From NCBI GenBank assembly GCA_025148965.1, contig CP102273.1:1860001-1924000 (forward strand): a stretch of DNA of 64,000 nt, in the 5' to 3' direction. The notes under the pieces are model-generated. The model ran no database searches, was not told the origin of the DNA, and saw only the letters and a program-made list of their open reading frames with translations. Positions 63,263-64,000 of this stretch are shown piece after piece (position 1 is the first letter of the stretch; every line of letters begins with the position of its first letter). Made by a program: the position numbers and the translations under genes. The DNA comes from Intestinibacter bartlettii. GTDB taxonomy: Bacteria > Bacillota > Clostridia > Peptostreptococcales > Peptostreptococcaceae.

Positions 63263-64000
63263 ATGAGTCCGAGACAATTAGAATATTTTTTAGAAATCTA
63301 TAATCAAAAAAGCATAAAAAAAGCTGCGGAAAAATTAATAATTTCTCCCCAAGCTGTCAGCAAAACGATTAAAGAAATTGAGGAAGAGCTTGGTGTTAAA
63401 TTGTTTTTAAGGGGCAAAAAATCACTAGAACCAACTGCTGAGGCGGAGTACTTAAAAAATCACGCGCTTAAAAGATTAGATGAGTACGAAAAAATAAATA
63501 GCATAAAAAAATTTAATACATCGAAAAGAAAAGTCCTTACTCTTTATTCTATCGATGGTTTTTTACAATATGTAACAGTTAAGTTTATCGAAGACTTTCA
63601 GATTGCTTTTCCTGATATCTTACTAAACATAATTGAAACTAAAGAAAGAGATATCTTAGATAAATTAGATCAAAGAATAATAGATACAGCAATCGTTACA
63701 ACACCGCCAAATAACGACATTTTTACTTCTGTTTATTTATACAGTAATAAAAATTGCCTTGTTATTCATAAAGATAACCCATTATCAAAGAAAGATGAGA
63801 TTTTCGAATACGATTTGGACAATCAACCAATTGCCGGCAAGGGCTACGAGTACTCTTGCTATAGCTCAAACATCAAAAGACTTTTCCAAAACAACATCAA
63901 TCCTCAAATCAAACTCGAAACAACAAACGATTCTTTGATAATCCAAATGGCATCCAAAAATCTTGCAATCGGAATCACTCTAGACTTTATAGCATTTAAT
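63263..64000 (+). CDS. LysR-family transcriptional regulator (partial, runs off the window)
   Basis: The first 246 codons of a LysR regulator, open to the window's last base. The N-terminal winged helix-turn-helix has LEYFLEIYNQKSIKKAAEK and SPQAVSKTIKEIEEELGVKLF, the canonical LysR sequence; the effector-binding domain follows with a YxxxxxxLVIHKDNPLSKKDE-like region and IIQMASKNLAIGITL. AGGAGG lies 5 bases before the ATG. The divergent MBL-fold gene is its probable target. Confidence 0.92.
   Translation, partial: MSPRQLEYFLEIYNQKSIKKAAEKLIISPQAVSKTIKEIEEELGVKLFLRGKKSLEPTAEAEYLKNHALKRLDEYEKINSIKKFNTSKRKVLTLYSIDGFLQYVTVKFIEDFQIAFPDILLNIIETKERDILDKLDQRIIDTAIVTTPPNNDIFTSVYLYSNKNCLVIHKDNPLSKKDEIFEYDLDNQPIAGKGYEYSCYSSNIKRLFQNNINPQIKLETTNDSLIIQMASKNLAIGITLDFIAFN

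Overview
The window is AT-rich DNA with strong AGGAGG-type ribosome binding sites, many Rho-independent hairpins followed by U runs, T-box leaders, and the conserved order mutS-mutL-miaA-hfq-(PLP 'aluminium resistance' enzyme). This points to a low-GC Firmicute, most likely a Clostridia member of the Peptostreptococcaceae (Clostridioides/Intestinibacter-like). That assignment rests on gene content and order only. No rRNA, tRNA, CRISPR array or recognisable IS transposase was seen.

Layout. 1-8.4 kb: mismatch repair and tRNA modification, transcribed leftward. 8.7-13.4 kb: a 31-aa membrane peptide, then a four-gene redox operon (GlpA-like FAD protein with an Fe-S tail, FAD/NAD oxidoreductase, DUF1667 protein, LarA-family protein). 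13.7-23.1 kb: Nudix hydrolase, DUF421/DUF4363 membrane pair, PepD peptidase with a YfcC-type transporter, class V aminotransferase, PsuK-like kinase, miaB. 23.2-23.9 kb: a compact two-gene module that looks like an ADP-ribosyltransferase-fold toxin plus a small acidic protein. 24-26.6 kb: argG behind an unusual arginine T-box, then truA. 26.7-36.9 kb: two-component system with an FG-GAP lipoprotein, a Lys/His-rich protein, a THUMP methyltransferase, larE, an orphan HEPN protein, gapA. 37.3-46 kb: a HisD homologue, hom behind two complete threonine T-boxes in series, a YihY membrane protein, a large SH3b/NlpC-P60 wall hydrolase, a VanZ protein.

46-60.7 kb is an accessory island. It holds a phage-type replication module (initiator with eight in-frame 21-bp iteron-like repeats, then a DnaB-type helicase), a HEPN protein, a structured intergenic element, a PD-(D/E)XK/DUF4365-like protein, a decayed hsdM fragment, a complete type I restriction-modification operon, a zinc-ribbon lipoprotein, a DUF2500 protein and a QueG-like fragment. 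60.9-64 kb returns to ordinary genes: a CDF transporter, a 48-aa membrane peptide, an MBL-fold enzyme and a divergent LysR regulator that runs off the window.

How genes work together. MutS/MutL act in mismatch repair. MiaA and MiaB, encoded 18 kb apart, perform successive steps of ms2i6A37 formation on tRNA. LarE makes the nickel-pincer cofactor that the LarA-family protein would need. The two T-box systems tie argG to uncharged tRNA-Arg (candidate specifier AGA) and hom to uncharged tRNA-Thr (candidate specifier ACU). The island combines a replication relic with several defence-type genes. The most interesting candidates are the in-gene iteron origin, the duplicated antiterminator T-box, the ADP-ribosyltransferase-like pair, and the HEPN/PD-(D/E)XK/type I R-M cluster with its hsdM relic.
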